From NCBI RefSeq assembly GCF_001571775.1, contig NZ_LRVM01000006.1, forward strand, positions 1 to 64,000: a DNA stretch of 64,000 bases. Reading direction: 5' to 3'. This document shows positions 27,376 to 36,428 of this stretch, piece by piece (position 1 is the stretch's first letter; each line of letters begins with the position of its first letter). The stretch comes from Anaerotignum neopropionicum. GTDB taxonomy: Bacteria; Bacillota; Clostridia; Lachnospirales; Anaerotignaceae. A program made the translations under genes and the position numbers. Below the pieces are notes generated by a model that did no database searches, had not been told where the DNA came from, and saw only the letters and a list, made by a program, of their open reading frames with translations.

Positions 27376-27624
27376 TTGATTACAATATTTAACCGTAAAG
27401 AGCTTATAATTACTTATTCTATGGAAAAACAATCAAAGATACGAAATTTGCTTGCCGAACATAACATTGACTATTCCATTTCAACCCTTGGTAATATGAT
27501 GCAATCCCATGACAGCAACTTTAGCAGCTTTGGCATTAGGGTGAACCCACCGACAGAATACCGAATTTATGTAAAAAAACAAGATTATGAAAAAGCCGTT
27601 CATCTTCTAAACGATATTCGATAA
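27376..27624 (+). CDS. Small DUF2007-like protein
   Basis: An 82-residue soluble protein resembling the DUF2007 group (often labelled putative signal-transducing protein). It has a first strand ITIFNRKELIITYSM, a helix EKQSKIRNLLAEHNIDY, and the ending EYRIYVKKQDYEKAVHLL. I chose TTG at 27376 as the start because the family-like first strand begins there and AAGGGGGCGG lies upstream; an ATG at 27421 would remove that strand. It stands alone between the ABC operon and hflX. Confidence 0.65.
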   Translation: MITIFNRKELIITYSMEKQSKIRNLLAEHNIDYSISTLGNMMQSHDSNFSSFGIRVNPPTEYRIYVKKQDYEKAVHLLNDIR

Positions 27625-27643
27625 ATAAAGTTCCACTTTTTGT

Positions 27644-27688
27644 AAAAAAACTCTTGGAATTTATACTTTTTTGTATAATCTCCAAGAG
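27644..27688 (-). terminator. terminator of hflX
   Basis: Minus strand: CTCTTGGA (27681-27688) pairs with TCCAAGAG (27651-27658), with an inner GTATAA/TTATAC stem, followed by seven T. Confidence 0.85.
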
Positions 27689-27694
27689 CTTCGT

Positions 27695-28972
27695 TTATTG
27701 CTTATATTTATTTAGCCGATTGGCGGATTCTGCGTCCACATATACTTCCAATAAAACGCCCTCTGGCGTATGCTCCTCACGAATGATCTCACATCGCCCA
27801 TGAACCCAGCCCATCAAACCGCCCTCTGTGTAGGGAACCAATGCAACCAAAGAACTTCGAAAGCTTTTTAGCAGATTTTCCACCGTTTTCAACATTCCCT
27901 CTAAACCATCTCCGGTAAAGGCCGAAATTTGAGCAATCTCCCGTGCCTGTGTATCCAAAGGCAAAGGTAATTCTACGTCCCTGTCCATTTTGTTGAATAT
28001 GGTTATCACCGGGGTATCTGCGCACCCCAAATCATCCAGGGTTTTATATACCACCTGCATCTGCTCCTGCCGGTTGGGATTTGACGCATCCACCACATGG
28101 AGCAAAATATCCGCATATTTTAATTCTTCCAAGGTTGCTCGAAAGGCCTGTACCAAATGATGGGGCAGCTTTTGAATAAATCCAACGGTATCTGTCAATA
28201 AAATTTCAGAACCATTGGGCAGCGCAACCTTTCTTGTGGTTGTGTCCAAAGTTGCAAACAGCTTATCCTCTGCCAAAACCCCTGCATCCGTTAATTTATT
28301 GATTAAAGTAGACTTCCCTGCATTTGTATACCCCACCAAGGATACCACAGGCGTCCCTTTTTTCCCTCTTTGGCTGCGCAATAATTGGCGATGTGTCTGA
28401 ATTTCCTTTGCAGCACTATTTAATTCTGCAATACGGTCTTTTATATACCGTCTGTCCGTTTCCAGCTTTTTTTCACCAGGGCCTCTTGTACCAATACCGC
28501 CGCCAAGTCTGGACATAGATGCGCCCATGCCCGTCAAGCGAGATAACCGGTATTTCAGCTGTGCCAATTCCACCTGAATTTTCCCTTCACCGGAAATCGC
28601 CCTGCCTGCAAAGATATCCAATATTACAATGGTTCTGTCCATCACCTTGGTTTCCAACATTTTTCCCAAATTTTTCAGCTGTGCAGGAGAAAGCTCGTCA
28701 TCGCAAACAACACCCGAAGCATCATATGCTTCCAGCATCATTTTTAATTCCTCAATTTTCCCCTTACCAAAGTAATGCCCTGGATGCACCCGCTCCCGTT
28801 TTTGTACACATCTAGCCACCGCCACCGCTCCTGCCGTACGCACCAGCTCCTCCAGTTCGTCCAAGCAGGCGTCTGTTTCCATGGCGGAACGGCTGTTGCG
28901 TTCCTCCGGCTCTACGGCAAACAGAATGACTCTTTCCTCTAAATCTGCCGTATCATGTAAATCTCTCGCCAT
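27695..28972 (-). CDS. hflX: GTPase HflX
   Basis: A 425-residue ribosome-associated GTPase that splits stalled or hibernating 70S ribosomes. The N-terminal HflX domain (GHYFGKGKIEEL near 80) leads into a coiled linker with GGGIGTRGPGEKKLE. The G domain follows with P-loop GYTNAGKST, DTVGF and NKMD. The start at ATG 28972 follows AAGGAGG; the frame runs open to 28996. It precedes a convergent small gene and follows dapF. Confidence 0.93.
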   Translation of the reverse strand: MARDLHDTADLEERVILFAVEPEERNSRSAMETDACLDELEELVRTAGAVAVARCVQKRERVHPGHYFGKGKIEELKMMLEAYDASGVVCDDELSPAQLKNLGKMLETKVMDRTIVILDIFAGRAISGEGKIQVELAQLKYRLSRLTGMGASMSRLGGGIGTRGPGEKKLETDRRYIKDRIAELNSAAKEIQTHRQLLRSQRGKKGTPVVSLVGYTNAGKSTLINKLTDAGVLAEDKLFATLDTTTRKVALPNGSEILLTDTVGFIQKLPHHLVQAFRATLEELKYADILLHVVDASNPNRQEQMQVVYKTLDDLGCADTPVITIFNKMDRDVELPLPLDTQAREIAQISAFTGDGLEGMLKTVENLLKSFRSSLVALVPYTEGGLMGWVHGRCEIIREEHTPEGVLLEVYVDAESANRLNKYKQ

Positions 28973-29003
28973 ATATTTCCTCCTTTTTTGCCCCAAAAAA
29001 GCC

Positions 29004-29843
29004 TTAAACCCCTCTTAACCAAACACCGTCAAAAGAAAACGCCGCAGGACCTGTCATATATACATGGTTATCTTCTTCGCTCCAATAAATTGTCAATTCA
29101 CCGCCCAGCAAAGATACCTGAATCTCTCTATCGCAAAAACCGTTTAAAATAGCCGCAACCGCCGATGCACAGGCACCTGTACCACAAGCAAGTGTCTCGC
29201 CACTCCCTCTTTCCCAAACACGCATTTTAATATGATTTTTGTCAAAAACCTGCACAAATTCAACGTTTGTCTTGTTTGGAAAGAAGGCATTCATCTCCAC
29301 CAACGTTCCATATTCCTCCACAGGCAAGGCTTGCGCATCCTCCACAAAGGTTACTGCATGGGGATTTCCCATGGATACACAAGTAAACGCTAATTCCTTC
29401 TCGTTGACTGTAATTTTTTTCCCAATCACAGGACTGCTTTCGTGAAGGACAGGGATATTGTCCGCCTCTAAAATCGGCTCTCCCATATCCACCCCCACGG
29501 TTTTTACAATTTCATTTTCAACGTTTAATGACAAATAACGAATTCCGCCGGCAGTTTCCAAAGAAATTTCCTTGTTCTGCGTCATTCCCCGCTCAAAAAC
29601 GTATTTTCCAATGCATCGAACAGCATTTCCGCACATTTCCCCCTCCGAACCATCCAAGTTAAACATGCGCATGCGAAAATCCGCCTTTTTTGAGGGCATA
29701 ATTAAAACCAAGCCATCTGCGCCAATGCCAAAATGCCGCTCACTCATAGCAATTGCTAGTTTTTCAGGCTGATTTACAGCTTCTTCAAAACAGTTAATAT
29801 AAATATAGTCATTTCCACAGCCTTCCATTTTTGTAAAACGCAT
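29004..29843 (-). CDS. dapF: Diaminopimelate epimerase
   Basis: Interconverts LL- and meso-diaminopimelate for lysine and peptidoglycan synthesis. The 279-residue, cofactor-independent epimerase has the two catalytic cysteines in EMCGNAVRCIG near residue 72 and TLACGTGACASA near 220. ATG 29843 is preceded by GGGGGAGG; the frame is open to 29885. It lies 31 nt upstream of hflX, so the two may be cotranscribed. Confidence 0.95.
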   Translation of the reverse strand: MRFTKMEGCGNDYIYINCFEEAVNQPEKLAIAMSERHFGIGADGLVLIMPSKKADFRMRMFNLDGSEGEMCGNAVRCIGKYVFERGMTQNKEISLETAGGIRYLSLNVENEIVKTVGVDMGEPILEADNIPVLHESSPVIGKKITVNEKELAFTCVSMGNPHAVTFVEDAQALPVEEYGTLVEMNAFFPNKTNVEFVQVFDKNHIKMRVWERGSGETLACGTGACASAVAAILNGFCDREIQVSLLGGELTIYWSEEDNHVYMTGPAAFSFDGVWLRGV

Positions 29844-29891
29844 TTTCCTCCCCCTTTTATGTAAAGCAGCGGTTTCCCGCTGCAATTTTCA

Positions 29892-30119
29892 TTAATGTCT
29901 TGCGATACGAACCGTCGGGTTTTCTTGCGTAACAAAGTTGTATAATGACAAAGACCATAGCCCTGCCAGACCAACAAGACCGAAGATTACTCTGGAAATC
30001 CAGAACATGCTTCCACCGAAGATGCTGGTCACAACATCATAGCCAAAAAAGCCAATCAGTCCCCAGTTTAAAGCACCGATAATAACAAGTGTTAAAGCGA
30101 TACAATTTACAACCTTCAT
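29892..30119 (-). CDS. DUF378 family membrane protein
   Basis: A 75-residue protein with two transmembrane helices (about 5-25 and 41-61) and the DUF378 pattern ALTLVIIGALNWGLIGFFGYD. The function of this family is not known. AGGAGG-type site TAGGAGGTC lies before ATG. It is placed between the M16 peptidase gene and dapF. Confidence 0.85.
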   Translation of the reverse strand: MKVVNCIALTLVIIGALNWGLIGFFGYDVVTSIFGGSMFWISRVIFGLVGLAGLWSLSLYNFVTQENPTVRIARH

Positions 30120-30182
30120 AATAGACCTCCTATAATAAAATTACGGAATAATACCGCTAACCTTATTATCCCTAAGATTCTA

Positions 30183-31451
30183 CTATTTATGAAAAACTTT
30201 TTTTCCGATTTTGTCAATATCTAATCCCTTAATATTTCCCACAGCACACCAGCTGACTCTCTCCATATCAAAAACCATATTCGTCACCTGCAAAATATCC
30301 TCTGCCGTAACCTTGCTCAGCTTACCAATAACTTCCTCCGTATCTTGTATCTTTCCCCTTAAAAGCAAAGCTGCCCCCGCGGAGGTCATACGGTTTAAGG
30401 TGCTTTCCGTTCCAATAATAAAGTTACTGATGAGCTGTTCCTTGGTCACATCAATCAATTTTGTGGGTAATTCTGTTTTCTTTACCTCCATTATTTCTTG
30501 GGCAATCAAATCATAAACTTTCTCCAGCTGATTGGGATTCATCCCGCCGCTAATGGAAAATATTCCTGTATCCGAAAAAGCCGTTGTATAGCTGTAAATA
30601 GAATAGGTTAAGCCGTTTTCCTCCCGCACCTTTTGGAATAATTTTGAACTCATTCCTCCACCAAAAATTGTATTAAACACGCCAAGGGCATATTTCATAG
30701 AATGATCCCGCTCGAGCCCCGGAAAAGCAACACAGGCATGCACCTGCTCCACATCCTTTTCTTTAGAAACATGAGCAACCTGATACGCTGCCTTTGCATT
30801 ATATTGCGCAAAGGCTTGTTTCCCTTTCCAGCCGCCAAAGGCTTGATTCAGCTGCTCCATGATTTCGTCAGTTTTAAAATTCCCCGCAATGGACAGCACA
30901 ATGTTCTCCGGCTGATAGTTTCTCTCATAATAATTTCTGATGCTTTCTGCGGTAAAGGTTGCAATTGTTTTCGTCGTACCCAAAATGGGCATGCCCAAAG
31001 GTGTGTTTCTCCAAATGGTATCCTGCAAAGCATCATGCACCAATTCCTCCGGTGCATCCTCATACATATTAATTTCCTCCGTGATTACATTACGTTCCTT
31101 TTCCACATCCTTTTGTTGAAACAAAGACCGCAAAATCATATCACTCATTACATCTAAGGCTCTGCTAAAGTGCTCATCCAAAACACGGGTGTGATAGCAG
31201 GTATACTCCTTTGTGGTATAAGCATTAATCTGTCCGCCCAAAGCATCCATTTCCTCGGCAATCTGCCTTGCGCTTCTGTTTTCCGTTCCTTTAAACATCA
31301 TATGCTCAATAAAATGAGATACGCCGTTTTCTTCTGGCTGCTCATTTCTCGAACCGTTTTTCACCCAAATACCAAAGGAAATACTTCTAACATAGGTGAT
31401 TTCCTCTAATGCAACAGAAATTCCATTTTGTAATTTTTTTATAATAACCAT
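30183..31451 (-). CDS. M16 family zinc peptidase
   Basis: A 422-residue pitrilysin-type peptidase, similar to Bacillus MlpA and mitochondrial processing peptidase beta. The inverted zinc motif HFIEHMMF (HxxEH) is near residue 47, with the third ligand in the ERNVITEEINMYED stretch, and a second M16 C-terminal domain follows. The start at ATG 31451 has GGGAGAG 6 nt upstream; an in-frame codon at 31469 does not. It lies downstream of pnp, as in Bacillus, but after the pnp terminator. Confidence 0.9.
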   Translation of the reverse strand: MVIIKKLQNGISVALEEITYVRSISFGIWVKNGSRNEQPEENGVSHFIEHMMFKGTENRSARQIAEEMDALGGQINAYTTKEYTCYHTRVLDEHFSRALDVMSDMILRSLFQQKDVEKERNVITEEINMYEDAPEELVHDALQDTIWRNTPLGMPILGTTKTIATFTAESIRNYYERNYQPENIVLSIAGNFKTDEIMEQLNQAFGGWKGKQAFAQYNAKAAYQVAHVSKEKDVEQVHACVAFPGLERDHSMKYALGVFNTIFGGGMSSKLFQKVREENGLTYSIYSYTTAFSDTGIFSISGGMNPNQLEKVYDLIAQEIMEVKKTELPTKLIDVTKEQLISNFIIGTESTLNRMTSAGAALLLRGKIQDTEEVIGKLSKVTAEDILQVTNMVFDMERVSWCAVGNIKGLDIDKIGKKVFHK

Positions 31452-31518
31452 ATGATCTCTCCCATACAAACACTAATTTTCTTTATCATGTTCCAAATTA
31501 TGTTTTTTATGCTTGAAT

Positions 31519-31560
31519 AAAAAAGAGGCTGTGCAGGAAAACCTTCCTTCCCACAGCCTC
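31519..31560 (-). terminator. terminator of pnp
   Basis: Minus strand: GAGGCTGTG (31552-31560) pairs with CACAGCCTC (31525-31533), followed by TTTTTT. Confidence 0.85.
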
Positions 31561-31582
31561 CTAGCTTGTTTAGAGATTATGC

Positions 31583-33730
31583 TTAATGATTATGCTTTTC
31601 ATCCTTTGCCTTTTCTTCCTGGGGCAAAGCATCCTTAATTGAGAAATTTAATCTGCCTTGTTTATCAATTTCAACCAACTTTGCAGTTACTATATCACCA
31701 ACGGCCAATACATCCTCAACCTTTTCCACGCGCTTGTTGGAAATTTTAGAGATATGAATCAAGCCTTCCTTGCCAGGAGCAAGTTCAAAGAACGCACCAA
31801 AGGTCATCAATCTTGTAATGGCTCCGGTATAAACCGTTCCCGGAATAGGGTCCTTAACAATGGCATTAATCATATCAATGGCACGCTGAATATCCGCAGC
31901 ATTCATACCCTTGATGAAAATAGTACCGTCATCCTCAGTGTCAATTGCGCAATTTGTTTCTTCAATAATCTTTTTAATTACCTTACCTCTTGCCCCGATA
32001 ACCTCTGCAATTTTTTCAATGTCAATCTGCATAGAAGCAATCTTTGGTGCATAAGCGGAAAGCTCTTTTCTAGGCTCAGCAATGGCCTTTAACATTACTT
32101 CGTTTAAAATATACTCTCTTGCTCTGCCTGTCTGCACGAAAGCCTGCTCAATCATGGCAAAGGTCAAACCTTTGATCTTCATATCCATCTGAATAGCGGT
32201 AATTCCTTCACTGGTACCGGCTACTTTAAAGTCCATATCGCCAAAGAAGTCCTCAACACCCTGAATATCTGTAATTTCAACGAAATCATCGTCAGAATCT
32301 CCCGTTACCAAACCAACGGAAATACCTGCAACAGGACGCTTAATAGGCACACCCGCTGCCATCAAGGACAACGTTGAACCGCAAATGCTTGCCTGAGAGG
32401 TGGAGCCGTTGGAGCTTAAAATATCAGAAACCATACGAATTGCATAGGGAAATTCTGCCTCGCTGGGAATAACGGGCAATAAAGCTCTTTCGCCCAAAGC
32501 ACCATGGCCGATTTCACGTCTGCCTGCGCCTCTAGAGGTCTTTGCTTCACCAACGGAATAGCCAGGGAAGTTATAGTGGTGGATATAACGCTTTCCAGTT
32601 TCGTTGGTATCCAATCCATCCAAACGCTGTCCTTCGCTGATCATACCCAATGTGGTTACTGTTAAGCACTGTGTCTGTCCTCTGGAGAACAATGCAGAGC
32701 CGTGAACGCGGGGCAATACATCAATCTCTGCGGAAAGCGTTCTAATTTCTTCAAGACCACGGCCGTCAGGACGCTTGTGATCTCTTAAAATCATACGTCT
32801 AACCGTCATCTTTTCAAACTTGTAAATGATTTCCCCCAGCAATTCGTCAAGGTTTGCATCTTCGCCATAAATGCCAGCTAATTTTTCGCCTAAGGCTTCC
32901 ATTGCTTCCTCTGTAATCACCCGAAGCTTTGCGTCTCTGTCCTGCTTCAGTTCAGCAAACACCGCATCTTCCATTTTCGCATCGGTAATATAGCCTGTCA
33001 CCAAGTCATAAGCTTCCTGGTTAATGACATGCTCCTCGTAAACTGCTTTTTCCTTGCCTTCTTTTGCAACGATTTCTTTGATAAACTTTACAACCTCAAG
33101 ATTGGTATCAAAAGCCAAGTGAATTGCTTCCATCATCAAAGCATCGGGAATTTCATCAGCCCCTGCTTCAATCATCATAACCTTGTCCTCTTTTGAAGAA
33201 ACAGTCAAGGATAATTTGGATGTTTCTCTTTGTTCAGCCGTAGGGTTTACAATCAGCTGTCCATCGCAATAGCCAATGCTTACGGAAGAGAGGGGGTCGG
33301 TAAAAGGAATATCAGAAATATTCAACGCTAAGGATGCACCAATCATGGCAATTACCTCAGGTGCACAATCCTGATCTACGGACATAACTGTTGCAACAAT
33401 GGCAACATCGTTTCTGTAATCCTTGGGAAACAAGGGTCTTAAAGGTCTGTCGATGCATCTAGAGGTTAAAACCGCCTTTTCAGAGGGTCTGCCTTCTCTT
33501 TTGATGAAGCCGCCGGGAATTTTACCAACGGAATAAAGTCTTTCTTCATAATCAACGCTCAGAGGGAAAAAGTCAATTCCCGGTCTGGGCTTTTCCGATG
33601 CTGTAGCGGTTACTAAAACAGTGGTTTCACCGTAACGTAATACTACCGCACCATTGGCCTGTTCCGCAACTCTGCCAATTTCAGCTGTTAGCGTTCTTCC
33701 TGCTAAATCCATGGAATAAGTTCTAAACAT
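31583..33730 (-). CDS. pnp: Polyribonucleotide nucleotidyltransferase (PNPase)
   Basis: A 3'-5' phosphorolytic exoribonuclease central to mRNA decay. The 715-residue protein shows two RNase PH domains (about 1-230 and 310-550, with FFPLSVDYEERLY, GGFIKREGRPSE and the second-domain GDMDFKVAGTSEG metal site). A KH domain (IEKIAEVIGARGKVIK) and a C-terminal S1 domain (about 620-690) follow. AAAGGAG precedes ATG. A 20-bp leader hairpin is present 38 nt upstream. Confidence 0.97.
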   Translation of the reverse strand: MFRTYSMDLAGRTLTAEIGRVAEQANGAVVLRYGETTVLVTATASEKPRPGIDFFPLSVDYEERLYSVGKIPGGFIKREGRPSEKAVLTSRCIDRPLRPLFPKDYRNDVAIVATVMSVDQDCAPEVIAMIGASLALNISDIPFTDPLSSVSIGYCDGQLIVNPTAEQRETSKLSLTVSSKEDKVMMIEAGADEIPDALMMEAIHLAFDTNLEVVKFIKEIVAKEGKEKAVYEEHVINQEAYDLVTGYITDAKMEDAVFAELKQDRDAKLRVITEEAMEALGEKLAGIYGEDANLDELLGEIIYKFEKMTVRRMILRDHKRPDGRGLEEIRTLSAEIDVLPRVHGSALFSRGQTQCLTVTTLGMISEGQRLDGLDTNETGKRYIHHYNFPGYSVGEAKTSRGAGRREIGHGALGERALLPVIPSEAEFPYAIRMVSDILSSNGSTSQASICGSTLSLMAAGVPIKRPVAGISVGLVTGDSDDDFVEITDIQGVEDFFGDMDFKVAGTSEGITAIQMDMKIKGLTFAMIEQAFVQTGRAREYILNEVMLKAIAEPRKELSAYAPKIASMQIDIEKIAEVIGARGKVIKKIIEETNCAIDTEDDGTIFIKGMNAADIQRAIDMINAIVKDPIPGTVYTGAITRLMTFGAFFELAPGKEGLIHISKISNKRVEKVEDVLAVGDIVTAKLVEIDKQGRLNFSIKDALPQEEKAKDEKHNH

Positions 33731-33767
33731 AATGAATTCTCCTTTTGTTTTTTTCTTCTTTGCACCA

Positions 33768-33821
33768 TAGATCTTCAGCTTCGTCTACACTCCTTAGTCT
33801 ATAAACAAAGCTGGAAATCTA
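33768..33821 (-). promoter_or_regulatory. pnp leader hairpin
   Basis: In the RNA sense, TAGATTTCCAGCTTTGTTTA pairs with the complement ending GTAGACGAAGCTGAAGATCTA. The stem is about 20 bp with one mismatch and several G-U pairs, capped by about a dozen nucleotides, and ends 38 nt before the pnp start. In E. coli a long leader hairpin cut by RNase III mediates PNPase autoregulation; a similar role here is inferred. Confidence 0.6.
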
Positions 33822-34141
33822 TAGTGCCACACACTTTTTTGTTTTTAAATCAATAGAAGAAAAGAGAGGAATTCCCCCCTCTCCAAACTGTAAACAAAGT
33901 CATTTCTATACAACGGAAGGGTTTGGGAAACAAAAAGTTTCCCTCATGGAATCCGCAGGATGAGCTTTGCCCATCCGAGGAAAATAGGGGGTTTTGAAAC
34001 CATTTGGTCTCAGAAACTCATCTGTTTTTCCGCTGTTGATTTGAAAAAAGCTTGAAGGTACTGAGCTTTTTTCAAAAGGTGGCGACTCTGTCGACGCCCT
34101 GAAAAGAGGCATTTCCCTCTCTCTTCCCTATATGGCAATTC
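33822..34141. other. rpsO-pnp intergenic region
   Basis: The non-coding part of the rpsO-pnp interval. It contains the rpsO terminator (33856-33883) and hairpin-prone DNA near 34040-34080 (TTGAAAAAAGC with GCTTTTTTCAA). The open frame across 33906-34112 on the minus strand looks spurious. Confidence 0.45.
33856..33883 (-). terminator. terminator of rpsO
   Basis: Minus strand: GAGAGG (33878-33883) pairs with CCTCTC (33864-33869) around loop GGGGAATT, followed by TTTTCTTC. The stem is short. Confidence 0.6.
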
Positions 34142-34405
34142 TTACTTTCTCAAACCAAGTTCTGCAAGGATCGTACGATATCTTTCAATATCTAAATCCT
34201 TCAGGTAGTTTAAAAGACCTCTTCTTTGACCTACCATCTTCAAAAGACCTCTTCTGGAATGGTGATCCTTCTTATGCTCCTTCAAGTGCTCTGTAAGCAT
34301 TGTAATTCTTGCTGTCAAAAGAGCAATCTGTACTTCAGGAGAACCTGTATCATTAGGGGTTCTGCCATATTTTGCGATAATTTCCTGCTTGTTAATTGTT
34401 GTCAT
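34142..34405 (-). CDS. rpsO: 30S ribosomal protein S15
   Basis: An 87-residue primary-binding protein of the 16S rRNA central domain. The full family pattern is visible: [38 protein letters not shown], and QRRGLLNYL. The start at ATG 34405 follows AAGGAGG. It precedes pnp as in most bacteria, but a terminator and about 410 bp separate them. Confidence 0.97.
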   Translation of the reverse strand: MTTINKQEIIAKYGRTPNDTGSPEVQIALLTARITMLTEHLKEHKKDHHSRRGLLKMVGQRRGLLNYLKDLDIERYRTILAELGLRK

Positions 34406-34503
34406 TTTGTTTTCCTCCTTGGAAATAGTATTATTGCGCATCCCCAAAGACTAAGTAATGGTCGGAGTTTCCAAAAACCGAGTCCCGGTTTTACAGCATT
34501 TTT
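34406..34503 (-). promoter_or_regulatory. rpsO leader RNA, possible S15 autoregulatory site
   Basis: The leader folds a hairpin AAAACCG/CGGTTTT near 34472-34490. Further on, TTGGAAA (about 34464-34470) can pair with TTTCCAA (about 34420-34426), which directly abuts the AGGAGG ribosome site. This could sequester the start region. S15 represses its own mRNA in several bacteria through unrelated structures, so this is a plausible but unproven r-protein leader. Confidence 0.4.
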
Positions 34504-34532
34504 ATTTTAGCATACTCCATCAATCTTTGCAA
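34504..34532 (-). promoter_or_regulatory. sigma-A promoter of rpsO
   Basis: Minus strand: TTGCAA (34527-34532), a 17-nt spacer ending in TATGC and -10 TAAAAT (34504-34509), an extended -10 arrangement. It lies within 11 bp of the EamA gene stop, separating rpsO from the upstream translation operon. Confidence 0.7.
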
Positions 34533-34542
34533 GAAGAATACG

Positions 34543-35442
34543 CTAAATCTCTAGGTTTTTCCTCGTATTTTCCTTGTTCTCTTTTATAAAATCCAGTTGA
34601 GAAAGAATCACTGCCGCAAAAACCACAGCAAAGCCTATGGCGATTCTCTGTGTGATTTGCTCTTTATATAATATAACTGAGAAAATTACACCAAAACCCG
34701 ATTCAAGGCTCAATAAAATTGTACCTACTGTTGCATCTATATATTTTAACCCAATACTTTGAAAACTTAAACATAAAGCCGTTGAAAATATTGCCAAATA
34801 CAGCACATTTCCTGCTGCTGCCCAGCTAATCGTATGTGGTAAGGTTCCCGTTACAACAACAGAAAGCCATCCCCAAACCGCCGCTACACAAATTTGGAGC
34901 ATTGTCAAAAGCATAGGATCTCTTCCTCTGCAAAAATACGCAATAGAAATGATGTTTGCTGCAAATGCAATACTGCAAATAAGGGTAATGCCATCGCCAA
35001 AAGAAATTCCCAAATTCCCCTCCAAGGAAATCAGTCCAATTCCAATCAAGCAAATGGCAGCAGAAATAACATGATTTTTCTTTGGTCTTTCCTTCATAAA
35101 CGCCCAGCCTAAAAAAGGAACAATAACACAGTAGGCGGCCGTTAAAAAAGCACTCTTTCCCGGTGTTGTGCCAAAGGTCATAGCAAAGGTCTGTAATCCC
35201 GTTCCTAATGCCATGGTTGTTCCGGAAACAATTCCCCCCACCAAATAGCCCTTGTCAATCCGATGCCATTTTTTCACCGTTGCAATGGCTGTCAATACTC
35301 CTGCAATGGTAAAACGCGCCGCAACAATAAACGAGGCGGAAACCTCATCTACAGCAAATTTTTGAAACACAAAGGCACTGCCCCAAATAGCGGCCGTTAA
35401 AATCAATAATACGGTTGCCCATATTTTTTTATTTTGACCCAT
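34543..35442 (-). CDS. EamA family (DMT) transporter
   Basis: A 299-residue inner membrane protein with ten predicted helices in two EamA halves (first half opening ILTAAIWGSAFVFQKFAV, second half near 150). The drug/metabolite transporter superfamily exports amino acids, metabolites or drugs; the substrate cannot be read from the sequence. It begins 18 nt after ribF and ends just before the rpsO promoter, so it is probably the last gene of the rimP-ribF operon. Confidence 0.88.
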   Translation of the reverse strand: MGQNKKIWATVLLILTAAIWGSAFVFQKFAVDEVSASFIVAARFTIAGVLTAIATVKKWHRIDKGYLVGGIVSGTTMALGTGLQTFAMTFGTTPGKSAFLTAAYCVIVPFLGWAFMKERPKKNHVISAAICLIGIGLISLEGNLGISFGDGITLICSIAFAANIISIAYFCRGRDPMLLTMLQICVAAVWGWLSVVVTGTLPHTISWAAAGNVLYLAIFSTALCLSFQSIGLKYIDATVGTILLSLESGFGVIFSVILYKEQITQRIAIGFAVVFAAVILSQLDFIKENKENTRKNLEI

Positions 35443-35460
35443 ATATTTTCACCCCAATTT

Positions 35461-36417
35461 TTACTCTTGGGCGCTTTTCCAATTTTCCAGATAATCTTGT
35501 GATGCAAAATATTCTTTTGCCTGTTCTGCATTTATTTGAATTTGCTGACGTAATTCCTCAACACCGGGGAATTTACGCTCACAACGTAAAAATTTATAAA
35601 AAAATGTCTGTAGCGTTTCTCCGTAAACATCCTGATTAAAATCCAGCAAATAGGTTTCCACAATCTTTTGGGTACCGTTTACCGTAGGGTTAATTCCAAT
35701 ATTGGTCACACCATAATAAAACCTTCCGTGATACAAGGTTTTCGTTGCATATACTCCGTTTGGAGGAAATAGCTTTAATGGGTGGGCAATAATATTCACC
35801 GTAGGAAATCCAATGGTTCTGCCCAATTTTTTTCCTTCCGAAACTGTACCTAAAATAAAATACGGTTCTGTTAACATGCAGTTTGCATCCTCTAAATCCT
35901 TTTGAATCAAGCACTTTCTGATTCTGGAAGAGCTTACCCTTTCTCCCTCAAACAAAACAGAAGGTACTGCAATCACCTTTACGCCTCTTTCTTCTCCCAA
36001 TCTTTGCAGCATTGCATAATCTCCGGAGCGGTTCGCACCAAAGTGATAATTTTCCCCTACAATCAAAACACGGCATTGCAACTTTTCAAAAATCAGCTTA
36101 ATAGCGAAATCCTCAGCACTCATAGCTGCAAATTCCTGGTCAAAAGGATACTCAATATAAGCATCCACCCCCATACGCTCCATTGTGAATTTTTTTTCCG
36201 AAGGAGCCATAATCAGCGCAAAATTTTCTTTTTTCCCGAACACCAGCATAGGATGGGGAGAAAAGGTAAAAACAACACTTTTCAAACCCTCGTCCTGGGC
36301 AAATTGCTTTGTCAATTGAATCAACGCACGATGTCCCAGATGCAGACCGTCGAAATTGCCCAGCGTTACCGCTGTCGGTTGATTCTGTTCAATGTGTGTA
36401 CCCGCGATATGTTCCAT
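35461..36417 (-). CDS. ribF: Bifunctional riboflavin kinase / FAD synthetase
   Basis: Phosphorylates riboflavin to FMN and adenylylates FMN to FAD. The 318-residue protein has the N-terminal FAD synthetase nucleotidyltransferase domain (GNFDGLHLGHRALI near residue 20, later SSSRIRKCL). The C-terminal riboflavin kinase domain has GFPTVNI near 215 and NIGINPTV. It lies 11 nt after truB, the common truB-ribF pair. Confidence 0.95.
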   Translation of the reverse strand: MEHIAGTHIEQNQPTAVTLGNFDGLHLGHRALIQLTKQFAQDEGLKSVVFTFSPHPMLVFGKKENFALIMAPSEKKFTMERMGVDAYIEYPFDQEFAAMSAEDFAIKLIFEKLQCRVLIVGENYHFGANRSGDYAMLQRLGEERGVKVIAVPSVLFEGERVSSSRIRKCLIQKDLEDANCMLTEPYFILGTVSEGKKLGRTIGFPTVNIIAHPLKLFPPNGVYATKTLYHGRFYYGVTNIGINPTVNGTQKIVETYLLDFNQDVYGETLQTFFYKFLRCERKFPGVEELRQQIQINAEQAKEYFASQDYLENWKSAQE

Positions 36418-36428
36418 TTTTCTACTCC

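Noticed and set aside
34040-34090. Hairpin-prone stretch TTGAAAAAAGC/GCTTTTTTCAA as another family A copy
   Set aside because: It shares only the A-rich hairpin idea; the flanking CCTTGGG, AAACC and CCAAAA modules are absent.
33906-34112. 68-codon minus-strand open frame between rpsO and pnp
   Set aside because: Lies across hairpin-rich non-coding DNA after a stop, no ribosome site, composition unlike neighbouring proteins.
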